From Chrysophaeum taylorii (Eukaryota; Sar; Pelagophyceae; Pelagomonadales; Pelagomonadaceae), in assembly GCA_029834535.1 (NCBI GenBank), contig JAQMWT010000130.1, forward strand, positions 79,070 through 143,069: a stretch of 64,000 bases of DNA, given 5' to 3'. This document shows positions 1 through 11,542 of the stretch, piece by piece (position 1 is the first letter of the stretch; the number at the start of each line of letters is the position of its first letter). The notes under the pieces were generated by a model that saw only the letters and a list, made by a program, of their open reading frames with translations, was not told the DNA's origin and ran no database searches. Both the position numbers and the translations under genes were made by a program.

Positions 1-1
1 C

Positions 2-766
2 GTGGTGCGCACGACGGCGAACAGTACTTCGGTTCTCGGTCGTCACGCGAGACATTCCGACGATTCGTGCGACGACGGAATTCCCGAACCTCGCCAGTTC
101 TACCCTCAATCCTCCGCAAGGCACCGAGGGTCAAACACGCCCACCAATTTCGTCGTGGTTCGCGGGTGCGTCAAGAAAAAAGGATTCGCCGCGTCGTGTC
201 GAACCGAGAGAAAAAAACAGCTTCTCGCGCCGTCGCTTTACGTTCGAAGACGACGACCTCGAGTAGCCCTTCGAACCGCGTCGACGCCAACCACAACCAA
301 GCCGCGAATTGTTGGTGTCGTCGCGCCCGACTCCTCCTCCGTACCCTACGCGCCGCACCTTCTTCGCGACTCGATCTTCCTCGCGGAGGTCCCGATTTCA
401 TCCCCTTCGGAAATAGTTGTGCCAAAACCCGACGCTACCGAAGCCGTTCTCGCTGCCAAGTCCGGGAATATCGAAAAGGTCGAAGACGCCCTCGAACAAG
501 ACGTCTTCGTCGACCAAACAGACAAACACGGAAACTCTCTTCTGATTCTCGCGGCGCAAACGAACAACAAGCGCATGATCAAGGCTCTCCTTCGCCGCGG
601 AGCTAACGTCAACTTCCAGAACGCTCTCGGCAACACCGCCCTCCACTACTGCTGCGAGTACCAGTACCACGACCTCGCCGACTACCTCACGGCAAAAGGC
701 GCGGACACCTCCCTCCTCAACGCCAACGGCCTCACCTGCTTCGAGGGACTCGCCCTCGCTAATTAG
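2..766 (+). CDS. Ankyrin-repeat protein, 3' part
   Basis: Open from the window edge to a TAG at 764-766. The last ~110 codons (about residues 143-250) hold ankyrin repeats: one unit contains HGNSLLILAAQTNNKRMIKALLRRGANVN-type sequence (read here as the G-N-S-L-L-I-L-A-A core followed by LLRRGANVN), the next contains GNTALHYCCEYQYHDLADYL and GADTSLLNANG. Ankyrin repeats mediate protein binding, so the specific role cannot be told. The upstream ~140 codons are rich in Arg, Ser and Thr and have no ATG before the repeats, so the true 5' end is outside the window or this part includes an intron or leader. Sure of the repeats, not of the N-terminus. Confidence 0.75.
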   Translation: MVRTTANSTSVLGRHARHSDDSCDDGIPEPRQFYPQSSARHRGSNTPTNFVVVRGCVKKKGFAASCRTERKKQLLAPSLYVRRRRPRVALRTASTPTTTKPRIVGVVAPDSSSVPYAPHLLRDSIFLAEVPISSPSEIVVPKPDATEAVLAAKSGNIEKVEDALEQDVFVDQTDKHGNSLLILAAQTNNKRMIKALLRRGANVNFQNALGNTALHYCCEYQYHDLADYLTAKGADTSLLNANGLTCFEGLALAN

Positions 767-2640
767 GAGGAGGAGGAGGAGGAGGAGGATATCTCAACTT
801 CTGTCGCGACTTTTTTTTTATCGTCATCACGGACTTGCTGCTGTCTTAAAGAGACGCTCCTGCGTTTCAGCAGCAGCAGCAGCAGCGGCACGAGACTCCC
901 GTATGCTTGGTCAGAGGGTTGATCGCCAACGCTGTGTAGAGGTGGGAACACGTCCGGTGGTTGGCGCCTCGACCGCGAGTTTCGACGTTCGATTTGACCA
1001 AAATCTTCGACGACGTAGTTCGCGCGAAGACTTCTTTTCTTCAGGGACGTCGTCGACCACACGACCTCCTCGAATCGAAGAACTCCAAGATCATCCTTTC
1101 TGTGATTTATTTCTTTCACCCCAAATTGAATTTCTGGCCGCGCAGTGGAAGACAAGACAAGACAAGACAAGACAGGACAGGACAGGACCGCCGGGGGCAC
1201 GTTCCGGCCACCCCACTCGCGCTCGTCACCCAATCTTTCTTCGCTCAAGCCAGGAAAGTCATCACTTTTTATCACGACCGACACTTTGGCAAATTTGGTA
1301 ATTTCCGGTAATAATTACCTTACCGTAGCCTCATCTCATCAAAACCTCAAAGATGGTCAGTTTCAGTTTTACTACTCTGAGCACTCATTCTTTTTGCCGG
1401 CCTGTGGCGAACTGCCAGCATCTGTGCGGCTCCCGGGGATTGCCAAGCCCTCGGTAGACCTCGCGGGAGTCCGTCCTGGCGACGACGGAGACGTGCGATC
1501 ATGTCGTTGTCGGGCGAAAAGTCGATCCGAGTGCCGCTTCCGCGTCGAAGGAGGCAGCGCGAGCCGCCGGCATTCACAGCTTTGTCGAACTCCCAACGAA
1601 TGAATGAAATCTTGGATCCTGGCAAACGTGCCAACAGCCGAGCCCTCGGGGCGGCCTTTGTCGTCGTGCCGCGTCGAGTCGCGTTCGGCAAGGGTCGCGA
1701 CGCGAGCGCGGATCGCCATTTCGAGGCAGTGTTTGCGTCGTACGCGGCGTTCGAGGACCACAGCAGGCACGCCGCCTTGCCTTTTGCGACCGCTGCGAGA
1801 TTGTCACCGCTCGACCGAGACCGCAGGTGGGCCGGGCTATTCTGCAGCCAAATCCATGGATAGCCGCCGAGCCCTCCGGCTTTCGAGAAATGGAAACCCA
1901 AACGACGAGATGGCTGCGCGCGAGGCTGACCCGGTCGCCGCTGGCGCTGCCAGCTCGGGAGCCGCCGCCCTGCCGTGCGCGCCATGGACAATAAGCCGCG
2001 GCGGTCGACGCTCCCCATCCCCGGCACTTTCGCGCTCTTCTCTCCGCGAGCGCGGCCGCGGCGCGCGCTTTGCGCCACGGTCATTCCCTGTGCGCTCGGG
2101 GTGTTCCCCGTGACATGCGATGAGCTTGTCGTCGTTAGGAGACCCGCGCCATGCACTCCTTCCTCCTTCAAGCTCCCTGTGAACAGTACTCCGGGATTTC
2201 AGCTCAGCTCTTCGTCGAGTCCAGGACGCGAGACGCAGCAGCTTCGGCAAATTATTTGGATCGCCTTCGTCGTCGTCGAAAGAAAGACAGACAAACCCAC
2301 CTCGAAATTTCAGCAACGAGTCCGACGGCGTCGGAGCACACAGCCTTTTTTTTGCGCCGGCGGTCTCTCCCATCAGCTGTCGTCCAGGAATTCTCGTGGC
2401 GTCCCTAAATTGTGTCGATTAAAAGCCGGTTATCATTAATAATAAATAACTGGGGCGGCTGCTTTCGGTTGATGACGTTCGTCTTATATCTCATCCCTGT
2501 GGGGCTGCTTGCTTGTCGTGAAAAAGGATGTGCGAGAGACCTTGGCGAGGAGTGGCGAGCGGGCTATTGGATCTCTCGGCGCCGGAACTTTGGCGGAAGA
2601 TGGACTGACTGTCCTGGGGATAAATGAAAGTGGCGATGAT
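767..2640. other. Gene-poor stretch with simple repeats
   Basis: Starts with a (GGA)n run at 766-789, directly after the ankyrin stop. A (GACAA)n then (GACAG)n pentamer run lies at about 1147-1187. Both strands stay open between 1350 and 2170 because of high GC, with a 120-codon plus-strand frame (1501-1863) and a 274-codon minus-strand frame (1347-2171). Neither shows a domain, a signal peptide or repeats I recognise, so no gene is called. Confidence 0.4.
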
Positions 2641-3249
2641 TGATGGCCGTCAAAGATAATATTAATTCGCGTTTAACCTATAAAAAATCTAGAATCATCT
2701 GCCCCGGGAAAAAAAGGGGGTTGAGCTTTTGTCGAGATCCTGGGCACGCGCGACGAGGAGAAGAAGAGGGTTCGTGACGGACTCGCCTTGTTACAGCAGT
2801 CCCTCGGACTGACTGACTGACTGACTCGGAGGGGTTAAAAAAAAAAAAAAAGCTTAAACGTTTTTTTAGAACATGCCAACAAAATATAATATCGTTTTAT
2901 GTCGATATTTAATATTATATCGTTTCGTTTGTACAAATTTTGTTCAATTTTCGCTTTGGAAAACGAAAACCGGTGTGGGCTGTTGTTGGTTTGTCTAATT
3001 TTGTATAGGCGTTTTTTTTTTTAATAGCTTCTTCTATATAATATCAGTATAAAACGAAAAAAAATGAAGGATATTATATTTTTGGTAATATAATATAGCG
3101 CCGTTCAATAGTAAAACGACGCCAAAAAAGTAAGTAGTTCGATAGATAAAAAAAAAGAGAGGTTCCAAACCCCCTACTTGAGCCGAATTCCTAGGAGCCG
3201 AATTCTTCGGGCGAACAGTTCCTATACATTTACAAGAGTATAGGGTGAC
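2641..3249. promoter_or_regulatory. AT-rich upstream region of the tyrosinase gene
   Basis: Composition drops sharply to AT-rich here, with many A and T homopolymers and a (GACT)n run near 2810-2826. No coding frame is supported. It is the only candidate region for the promoter of the downstream tyrosinase gene. A TATA-like stretch CTATACATTTACAAG sits about 30 bases before the first ATG at 3250. The regulatory role is inferred from position only. Confidence 0.35.
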
Positions 3250-5032
3250 GTGATCGAAGTTCGTCTTCTTCGAATGAAGAAGTCGTACGGCGCGGTCGCG
3301 CGCGAGGTCGCGACCCCCCAGCGGCGCGCGCTCGGGCTAGTGATTGCGATCTTCCTGGTGGGCGTCCAGGTCCGTCCGCGTCCGCAGCTCGTCTCCGTCA
3401 AGGTACGCCCCAAAGTCCTTGTCACGAATGAATGAATGAATGAGCGAAGGCCAGGTGGAGGCAATGAACGACTACGAAAAACGGTTCGGGCGCATCATGA
3501 ACGGCGCGCAGGACGAGCTCGGGTTCGTGGTATTGGAGCTTTTTCAGCCGACGACCCTCCGGCTGGAGGCGACGCGGTGCGAGTGGCATTTGGCTTTTTT
3601 GGACGACGACGCGAGGACTCGCGTCGGTTGCGAGATCGAGGTGGAGGCGACACAAGTCGGGGAATACGAGAGTTACGTTGCGTACGCCGGCGGACGCGCG
3701 AACTTTGTGATATTGGCGAGATACGTGCGGCGCGAGATGAGGGACCTCACGCGGAGAGATTTTGATTTGTATCTGAACGGCGTGCACGCCATGTGGAAAA
3801 GTTCGTCGTACCTCGCCAACAAGCATCTCATTCACTCGGCGCAGAAGGAGTGCGACAGCTGGCACGGAAACGCGAATTTTCTCGTCGCCCACGTCGCGTT
3901 TACGATGGAGTTCGAACAACTCCTTCAGGCGAAGGAGCCGAGGACGTGCGCGCATTATTGGGACTACACGATCGACGCCGCGAGGGGGGAGGGCTGGGTC
4001 GATTCGCCGGTTTTTGAGTGGTACGGGAGAGCGAACAATAGAGATCACATCGTCTCGACCTCGACGTGGGCGTACACGCCGCTGACGCGCGGAGGTAACG
4101 TGACGAACGCTTACGGGCTGCTGATGGCGCCGTGGAATACGATACGGACACCTTTCGTGACCCGATCCCAGCAACTCTGGGGCTGGCACCACAACGGAAA
4201 ACTCGTCGATTGCGCTAAATTTAAGTACGGGGCGTCGCAACCATCTTTTGCGGCTCTGATCTCCTTCGTCGACGTAAAACTGCACTCGAAAGTGCACGCG
4301 TGGCTCGGCGGCGCCTGGAACAACGTCCCGGAAATCATCGCCTCGGAGCAACTCGTCCTCGATCAGCTGACGATCACAAACTTGCCGCTGCTCCTCGAGA
4401 TCAAAAAGCGTCTCTGGAGGAGCGGAGTCGCGCGGTGTCCAGACTACTGCGGCTTTGATGGCCCTTGCGAATGCGTGCTCAACTCGTATTTTGAAAACAT
4501 GACTGCCTTCCAAATTCTTGACTATACCGGTGCCTTTCTAGACCTCTGGGACGTCAACATCACCAACGTCACGGCCTGGGACGAAATTCTCCACGAGGCC
4601 ACCAACACGGGCTGGATGGGGACCATGTTGTCGGACGGGAGTCCTCAGGACCCCATGTTCTGGATCATTCATCAGATGCAAGAACGCTTGTTTTTTGCGC
4701 TTCGCTGGTACAAGTGGACCGGGGGTCTCGTCTTCGACGACCACTACGGCGACCCGTTGCCCCACCACTACTTTGATTGGTCCGTCGTCGACGGCTACCC
4801 CTATCTCCCGAACATGACCTGGTCCCGTTCCTGTCCCGGGACCCTCCCCGGCGACCTCATGGCCTTCGAAAACCTCCTTCGCAACACCCCAACAAGCTCC
4901 CGACACACGAACGTCGAGTTCTACAACATGACTGGTCCCTTTTCGATTCACACAAACTACGTCTACGACCACCTCACCAACTTTACGCAGTGCGGTGACA
5001 TCGTCAAGCAAGAGGGCACCTTTTCCTCTTGA
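3250..5032 (+). CDS. Tyrosinase-family copper protein (spliced, signal anchor)
   Basis: Tyrosinases are type-3 copper enzymes oxidising phenols to quinones. The main frame (3440-5032) shows a CuA-like region with H142 in SWHGN and H151 in FLVAHVAFTMEFEQ, with H129 or H132 as a third candidate, then WDYTID. A CuB-like pair is H282 and H286 (LHSKVHAW), and DPMFWIIHQMQER (from 404) matches the family's DPxFxxHHxxxDR motif, but the first of the paired histidines is Ile; H411 keeps the ligand position. I prefer a two-exon model: exon 1 3250-3402, intron 3403-3454, exon 2 from 3455. This adds a hydrophobic segment (LGLVIAIFLVG), giving a signal anchor or leader. Start could also be the ATG at 3274. 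Convergent with FabG 106 bp downstream. Confidence 0.75.
3403..3454 (+). other. Candidate 52-bp spliceosomal intron
   Basis: Donor AAG|GTACGC at 3402/3403 and acceptor GGCCAG|GTGG at 3454/3455. The upstream frame (from 3250) ends at a whole codon at 3402 and the downstream frame begins at a whole codon at 3455, so splicing joins the hydrophobic leader to the tyrosinase body. The intron contains four AATG units that bring stop codons into both flanking frames, so without splicing the leader cannot be used. Inferred from sequence, no transcript seen. Confidence 0.55.
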
Positions 5033-5138
5033 TTAAAACAATCAATCAATCAATCGTCTTTTTCTTTTGCTTTCGAACGAAGTCTCGTTGTCGTCGTCGT
5101 TGCTGTTTTTCGCATATCTAATTATCGGAAAATAATTA

Positions 5139-5954
<816 letters not shown>

Positions 5955-6437
5955 TCAACAGCGAGGGTCGAGGGTCATCATCACGTTTTGATGTTCCGTC
6001 AAGGTGAGCAGAAGGATAATCCACGATTCGAACGCCGAGGCCTTCGACGACGCCTCGAGATCCCATTTCCTCGGTCGGCCAAGCTGTGACGTCGTGGCCG
6101 TTTGCTCAACTCTCCGACTGACGCCAATCATCCAGAGATCATGCTCGACGCGCTCCAGGCCTGTGGCCGCCGCCGCGGCATGTTCGAAGGGGCGGTTCGT
6201 TGGTACCCCGACCTTCAAAAGGCTGTCCAAGGAGCTCCTTGGATCGAGAAGGGTTTCGAGCGCCTCGCGAAGGCATTCCGGCTGGTGCTTCCTGTCCGAG
6301 GACGACGAAATCGGAGAGACGGAGACGTTAACAACGCCGACGACGTCGCATAGCGGACGCCGGTCTTCTTCCCCGACCGAGGACGCACTTTCGATGTCGA
6401 CTGCAACTTTTGAAGAGGTACCCCCCAGGATGTTCAC
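5955..6437 (-). CDS. Hypothetical protein, 160 aa
   Basis: A frame ending 18 bases before the FabG start on the same strand. It contains plausible amphipathic segments (ECLREALETLLDPRSSLDSLL) and no recognised domain. It may be the last exon of a gene extending upstream through the Ser- and Arg-rich minus-strand frames at 6760-7140, or just noncoding sequence ahead of FabG. High GC keeps the opposite strand open as well, so the call is weak. Confidence 0.25.
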   Translation of the reverse strand: MNILGGTSSKVAVDIESASSVGEEDRRPLCDVVGVVNVSVSPISSSSDRKHQPECLREALETLLDPRSSLDSLLKVGVPTNRPFEHAAAAATGLERVEHDLWMIGVSRRVEQTATTSQLGRPRKWDLEASSKASAFESWIILLLTLTEHQNVMMTLDPRC

Positions 6438-7572
6438 AAACCCGAGGCCTAGTTGGAGTCATCGTCGAGAGGCGAAGAGAGGAGCCACAGGTCGTGCGCG
6501 TTGTGCCGCCGGGACGCGGAGTGCGACAAACAATCTTGCTTGGTTCCAGGGCTACCCGAGGCGGCGACGTTGCCACTCTCGAGGGCGGCCAAGGCGCGGC
6601 GCGACAGGCATTGGCGACCTGAAAGGAAGGCAGGCTTGGTTGTGCGCGGGCGGCCTCCTTTCCAGGGCTGCCCGAGGTCGGCGCGTCCACTCGCGGGTGC
6701 GGCGAAGTTGGCGCCACACCGCGCTGCGATTTTTGCCGCAGATTGTTGCCTGGCCTCACCAAAAGTGCCAAAGACGACCCGGAGACTGTGTCGTAGCTGC
6801 TGCTGCGACTGGAGGACCCGAGAGATTTGGGCTGGTGGTCGCATCGATGGTGCGCGCGTTTTGAATGTTGCCGATCGACGGGAGCGAAGGAAGGGGCTTC
6901 TCGGGTGCTGCCCCAGACGACGAGCCCCCTGAAAGTGACACGACCGTGCGTTGTGATAGATATGCCGTCGAGGAGAGACGCGAGGCCTCGCCGAGGGGAG
7001 GTAGACTGTCCGTTGAAGAGGCGCGTCGTCGTCGTCGAGAATGGCGTCCAAATACCCCGGAAGAAGAAGGACTGGACTGCCTGCGAAGATAGCGACGAAT
7101 ACTTAGGCCACGCTGCCGCGAAGCGTCGTCGCGCAGCAGCAAGTGGTCTGTTGCCAGTCGTCGCAGAGAATAAATCCCCCCTGGCTTGGCAGCGACAAGC
7201 GTTTCGACTCACCTGGCCGCGTGCTTGATGAGAAGAGAGACGGGTCCCCCCCGCAGACATCCGTCCTCGGCGACGCGAGGTTTGTTGTTGTTCTAGGTCC
7301 TTTGAGCTAAACCGCAGGTCGCGTCGGAAGTTCCACGAGAAGGCGGCGTGACGACTCGGTCCTTCCCCGGGGACAGGTGGTGGCGCGCGATCATATCCGT
7401 CGTCTTCTGACGCGAACCGGTGTCCGGGGAGGTGAGCGCCCGCCGCAACAAGTCTAGCGGAAAGGATGACAGACGCGAGACGATTCTCGAGCTTCGAGGC
7501 GACGAGTTTAGCTCCACCTCAAGCCTTGCCGCTCACCGCGCGATGGCGGACGCTTGTTCTACGAGCGACACT
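6438..7572. other. GC-rich stretch, no supported gene
   Basis: Long frames are open on both strands (6004-6864 plus, 6328-7260 minus), all Arg-, Ser- and Ala-rich, with no recognisable domain. This pattern is expected of GC-rich noncoding DNA. A 104-codon plus-strand frame (7420-7734) overlaps the opposite-strand relic described next and is probably not real. Confidence 0.35.
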
Positions 7573-8345
7573 TCAAAGGAAGGAAGGAAGGACCGGCCTA
7601 TTCGTCGTTGTCGCAAGGCCGAGGATGCTCTCGCAGATCTTTGCGACGACGTTCTTGAAATCGAAGCGAAGTCCAGCAGACTGGCCTGCTGCGCGTCCTT
7701 TATCGACTTTCTCGCCGGATCCGAGCGTTCTTGAGCGTGCCGTGCGGGATAATGCTTCGACGTCGTCGACGCGGTACGACGTTCGGAATTTCTGGTCCAA
7801 CTCTTTTGCCAACCGACCGACCGACCGCCGCCGTCGTCACCTCGTCGCGCTTCGACCAGTTAGTCCGCGTTGCCTTCGCCCTGGCCGTCGTGGGCGGCGG
7901 CGCGGCGTAGGCGCGCTTCGACTCCTTCTTCGTCGTCGACTCCTTCTTCGTCGTCGACCCCTTCGGACGGACGGACGGACGGACGGACGGACGGACGACC
8001 CCGGTCTTGGGCTCGAGAAACCTCGTAGTCAACGAGTTTCCGGAGGAGGAGGAGGAGGCCTTCGCTCTTTTGAGCTTCTTCGACGGTCTGCCTTTCGCGC
8101 CTCGTCGTCTGAGTCTATTGGCGTCCTCCTCGCCTTCAAGCACCTCTCCGTCGTCGTCGCCAGCCGCGGCGGCGCGCTCGGTCCCGTCGACGGGATCAAG
8201 ACGAAAGCAGCCTTCTCCATATGTCTGTAAGTTCGCACGCAGCGCTTTCTTCTTCTTCTTCTTCTGGCGCACCTCTGCTCGAAATGCGGAATAAAGCGCT
8301 TATCCTCAAACGTCGCCGCCGTCGTTGTCCCCCAGAGCCGAAGTC
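7573..8345 (-). pseudogene. Decayed coding relic, inverted copy of 25.4-26.5 kb
   Basis: Read on the minus strand this matches the plus-strand sequence at 25439-26440 in several blocks: the bases around the CGGCTCTGGGGGAC stretch, a basic segment GRPSKKLKRAKA (GRPSKKF-like in the partner), FLEPKTG against ILEPNTK, then VVPRRRRRS, IIPHGTLKN and QQASLLDF. The IPxGTLKxY-like block resembles helix-turn-helix segments in DNA-binding and transposase-type proteins of algae, but I cannot name the family. Frameshifts break both copies. A (GGAC)n run at about 7968-7997 has expanded inside this copy, giving a VRPS repeat. Probably a dead mobile-element ORF. Confidence 0.5.
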
Positions 8346-8549
8346 ATAATATACTACCCATACATGATGATTCAAAATTAGTCGTCTCCCGTCGGTCAGG
8401 GGAGGGGATGGGAGGGCTGGAATAAAAATAAGGTCCAAGATCGCCTTTGGCGCTGCTGCCGGCATTGTGGCGGTAGCACGGGAGTCTCCCTGACGACTGT
8501 TGTCGATGGTCTTCTTCTCTCTTCTAGATGTCTCGATCACGCAGAGTTC
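8346..8549. other. Short spacer before the gypsy LTR
   Basis: No gene, repeat or motif is recognised between the relic homology, which fades near 8380, and the LTR edge at 8550. Confidence 0.4.
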
Positions 8550-8911
8550 TGTAGTGGTTTTTCTCTCAGACACCCGCCCCTCTTGGCCAGGCCAGAGGCC
8601 TCAACAACCCTTTCTCCCAACCCGAACCGCGGGTGAAACCACCACACGCCCCCGATCTCAGCGCAACCACCTCACACGCCATCACGAAAATCGGACAATC
8701 AAAAATGAGGGTAATAGCAAGAATAGACAGCAAGAAAGCAATACAAATGCCCGGTACGCGTTGGGTTCTTCAGTGGAAGCGCAGCAGGTGAGGATGTCAA
8801 GATGACACCCCCCCCCCCCCATAATTGCCAAGGTCAGTAGTCAGGGCAACAATCAGGATAATAAGTCAGGTGGCAGGCAAGCAAGTGGGGGGAATGGGCG
8901 TTACTGCCACA
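8550..8911 (-). repeat. 3' LTR of Ty3/gypsy element 1
   Basis: On the minus strand the repeat begins TGTGGCAGTAACGCC and ends AACCACTACA, i.e. TG...CA. It matches the solo LTR at 35429-35766 almost throughout, differing by short indels and substitutions. Just before it, on the coding strand, is a purine-containing stretch AGTAGGGGGCTCCTCTCC that fits a polypurine tract for plus-strand priming. It contains a run of 13 C at about 8809-8821. Confidence 0.85.
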
Positions 8912-9091
8912 GGAGAGGAGCCCCCTACTTGAGATGAAGTCGTCCTCGATCGACTTCAAGGGTGACTGACGAAGGTCCACACGCTCACGAATGGTACACG
9001 ATAAGCTCGGTCAGCTACATCAGCAGCAGGAACTTTGTTGCTGTGGAGGCCGAAGTTAGTGACGAGGACGTCGATTTCATCCGGTCGGAAG

Positions 9092-10480
9092 TCAGTTCAC
9101 ACAGGGTTCACAACTCTCCATGTTTGGTCGTAGGCGTGTGAAGCTACCTCCGTCGGGGTCCTTGTATTCTGGTCTTAAGCGTCGCTCGGCCAGAGGCTTA
9201 GTAGGAGGATCAAAAAGACGAGGATCATCGATCGCGCGGTCCCAAATCGGTATAGTGGTAAAGCGCAACCGTATCATTGTCGTGGTCATATTCTTCTTCG
9301 TAGACTTCGGCAACATCATATATACGCTTCTTCCACGCGTTGGATCGTCCTTTAACCCTGAAAAAAATCACGAACTTACCACGTTTGAAACGGTCTGAAG
9401 GTAAATGCAGAGGGGCTGAAGAAGTGCCGATGGTTGGCACTTTTCAAAGGCACAATTTGTTGTACAGATACTACAACCGAATCAGCATCATCGTCGTGAA
9501 CGTCTTGAATTTCGTAAACGACGGGAGAGATCTTTCTGGTAACTGGATCTTTCTGGTAACTATGTAAGGTCCGCGCCAAATGGGTCGTAGCTTGTGGCGC
9601 GTCTTAGGCACGAAACGCAGAACATAATCAATCACCTGGGGAAAAAAACTGGATGTCACTTTGGTGGGCATCATAGTTGAGTTTTTTGGCTCTCCTGTGC
9701 TTTGCGATGAGCTCGCGTAACGAGTCGACTATAAAATTCAAACTTGTTCTTAAAGTCCATCAAAAAAATCTGTTGACGTGACTGCGGTGTAGATCACGCT
9801 GTTCACTCAAAAGATTGTAATCGGGTGGTAACAGGGGTTGCTTGCCAGTACGCATCATGAAAGGTAAAAAATCTTCGTTCTTCCCGGAATGTACATCCTA
9901 TTGTACGTGAATGCCACATATGGGAGGAAATTCGACCAATCTGGCTGTCAGCGGTTCATCGATCGCAGCTCTCAAGAAGGCTTTGATAAATCGTCTTTGA
10001 CACGTTCAGTGTGGTTACTCTGAGGGTGATACGGAAGGGTAGTACGATAACGTACGTTGAATTGACGAACAAACGTGCGAAATAACCTGTTCGCGAACTC
10101 ATTTCCATTATCCGTGACTATGCACCGCGGGAGACATCCCTCAAATCGCGAGTATGTACGTGTACAGGTCAGCGCCTCGCAGAGGTCCAATCAGATCCAT
10201 ACCTAGGACATATAGCAATCTCCGACGCGATTCGGCTGACAGAGCAAGCCATGACGCTTAGGCATGGTGGATCGAATCTTCTGGCAAATAATGCAGGCAT
10301 TGACGAACTCATTAACTGACGATGAGACGTTTGGCCACCAATACCGTTATAAGATTTTATTCGCTGTGGAATCTCGTCCTACATGGCCTCCGAACAATCC
10401 TCGGTGATGCATGGCGATTACACGCTTTCGCATCGACCGAGGCACCACAATAAGACGTTGAGAATCCGAATCATCGACCT
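9092..10480 (-). pseudogene. Gypsy 1 integrase region, broken
   Basis: Fragments in several frames align with the integrase of gypsy element 2. The catalytic core piece (10190-9972) has IVTDNGNEF and LPYHPQSNHTERV, giving the second Asp and the Glu of the DDE triad; the stretch holding the first Asp is partly deleted. Downstream are RPIWRGPYIVTRKI (GPY/F-like), then the extra module HGKFVIF / AEVYEEEYDHDNDTVALYHY and a tail RPEYKDPDGGSFT also found in element 2. Integrase inserts the cDNA into the host genome. Frameshifts and deletion make it non-functional. Confidence 0.75.
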
Positions 10481-10602
10481 CATACAACACGTTGCTATCA
10501 ACTTCATACAAGGTACGGACGACTGATCATCTTGATCTTTCTGCTCAGAATCCATATTTTGTCTGATTCGCTTGCATGTGTCATCTTCAGCTTGTTCTTT
10601 CG

Positions 10603-11397
10603 CTATCTCATCAAGAGTGATCTCATCCTCCGCTTGATCCGCAAAAGGGAGACGTTCGACACGGAGTCAACTGGCTCAGACTCGTACCAGAATTGAGGCG
10701 GTTGTACGTTCTGTCGCGTACTAACTGCTGCCATAGCTGCGGTGGGTCCGCTGTCCGTCGGTATAGGCATCGTCACCGAAGAGAAGGTAAAACAAGCTGT
10801 GCCAGGTACATCGGTGGGGATTTCTTGGAAGATCAAATAAGCTTCATTGATCGGTTCCCCGTCTTCGTCTTTCTCGATCAACTTGTCGATAGGGTTGCGC
10901 GACAGACAATCCGGGATGCGCATGCCAGGGGAATTTCCAGGCTTGTATCCGAGCTCCCGGTCGAACGCAGCAAGCCGCATAGCCCATCGTGCTAACTGTC
11001 CAGACGTATGATTCGAATCCCGAAGAAACGTTAAATTACGATGACCTGTCTCTAATTTCGTCTGGTGACCTTCGATATAAAATCGGAAATTTTCGAGAGC
11101 AGAGAGTACTGCGAGGAGTTCCAAGCGCCGAGGATCATACTTCCTCATCGACTTAGGCACGGTTCGACTCCAGTACTCGATAACTCTCTCTTCGATTCTT
11201 TCTCTTCCATCGTCGTCAACGACTGGTACTTTTTGAAATAGGTAAGCACCCAACCCATGTGCGGAAGCATCAGTTCGAATGTAAAAAGGTAACGAGTAAT
11301 CAGGATGATAGCCGCCCTTCGAAGTGACAATAGCCTCGATGATGGCATCCCAAGCTTCCTGACACTCGTTCGTCCACCTGAATTTCACGTCCGGCAA
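10603..11397 (-). pseudogene. Gypsy 1 RNase H and linker
   Basis: 264 codons open. The start is the RT connection (FRWTNECQEAWDAI), followed by RNase H with LPFYIRTDASAHGLGAYLFQ (first catalytic Asp), RRLELLAVLSALENFRFYI (catalytic Glu) and TGHRNLTFL (the family's TDHxxL, here TGH, so this catalytic Asp is lost). The rest is a spacer toward the integrase zinc-binding domain with PGMRIPDCLSRNP, a typical gypsy sequence. RNase H removes the RNA template during reverse transcription. Confidence 0.8.
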
Positions 11398-11542
11398 CGT
11401 CAGTTGTCTTCATGGCTCTGCAACTTTCGCAAAATTCCTTACATAACGCCGGCAAAACTCCCCATTCCAAGGAAAGACCACACTTGCTTCTTAGGGTCAG
11501 CATCCGACAAAGTGCCAGGGATTGGCATGTGTCTAATGGCTT

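Noticed and set aside
1347-2171. 274-codon minus-strand frame
   Set aside because: High GC keeps both strands open here, the sequence is Arg-, Ser- and Ala-rich without a domain, and the opposite strand has an equally plausible frame.
3170-3182. CCCCCTACTTGAG shared with 8921-8933 next to the gypsy LTR
   Set aside because: A 13-base match to the polypurine tract region, but no LTR or pol sequence is near 3170, so it is taken as chance.
3425-3440. AATG repeat as a phase-variable switch for the tyrosinase leader
   Set aside because: With one, two or three units the frames still meet a stop or stay out of phase. A GT-AG intron spanning the repeat explains the structure better.
6004-7260. Overlapping 286- and 310-codon frames on opposite strands
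   Set aside because: Neither shows a domain, both have compositional bias, and they cannot both be genes. Treated as GC-rich noncoding DNA.
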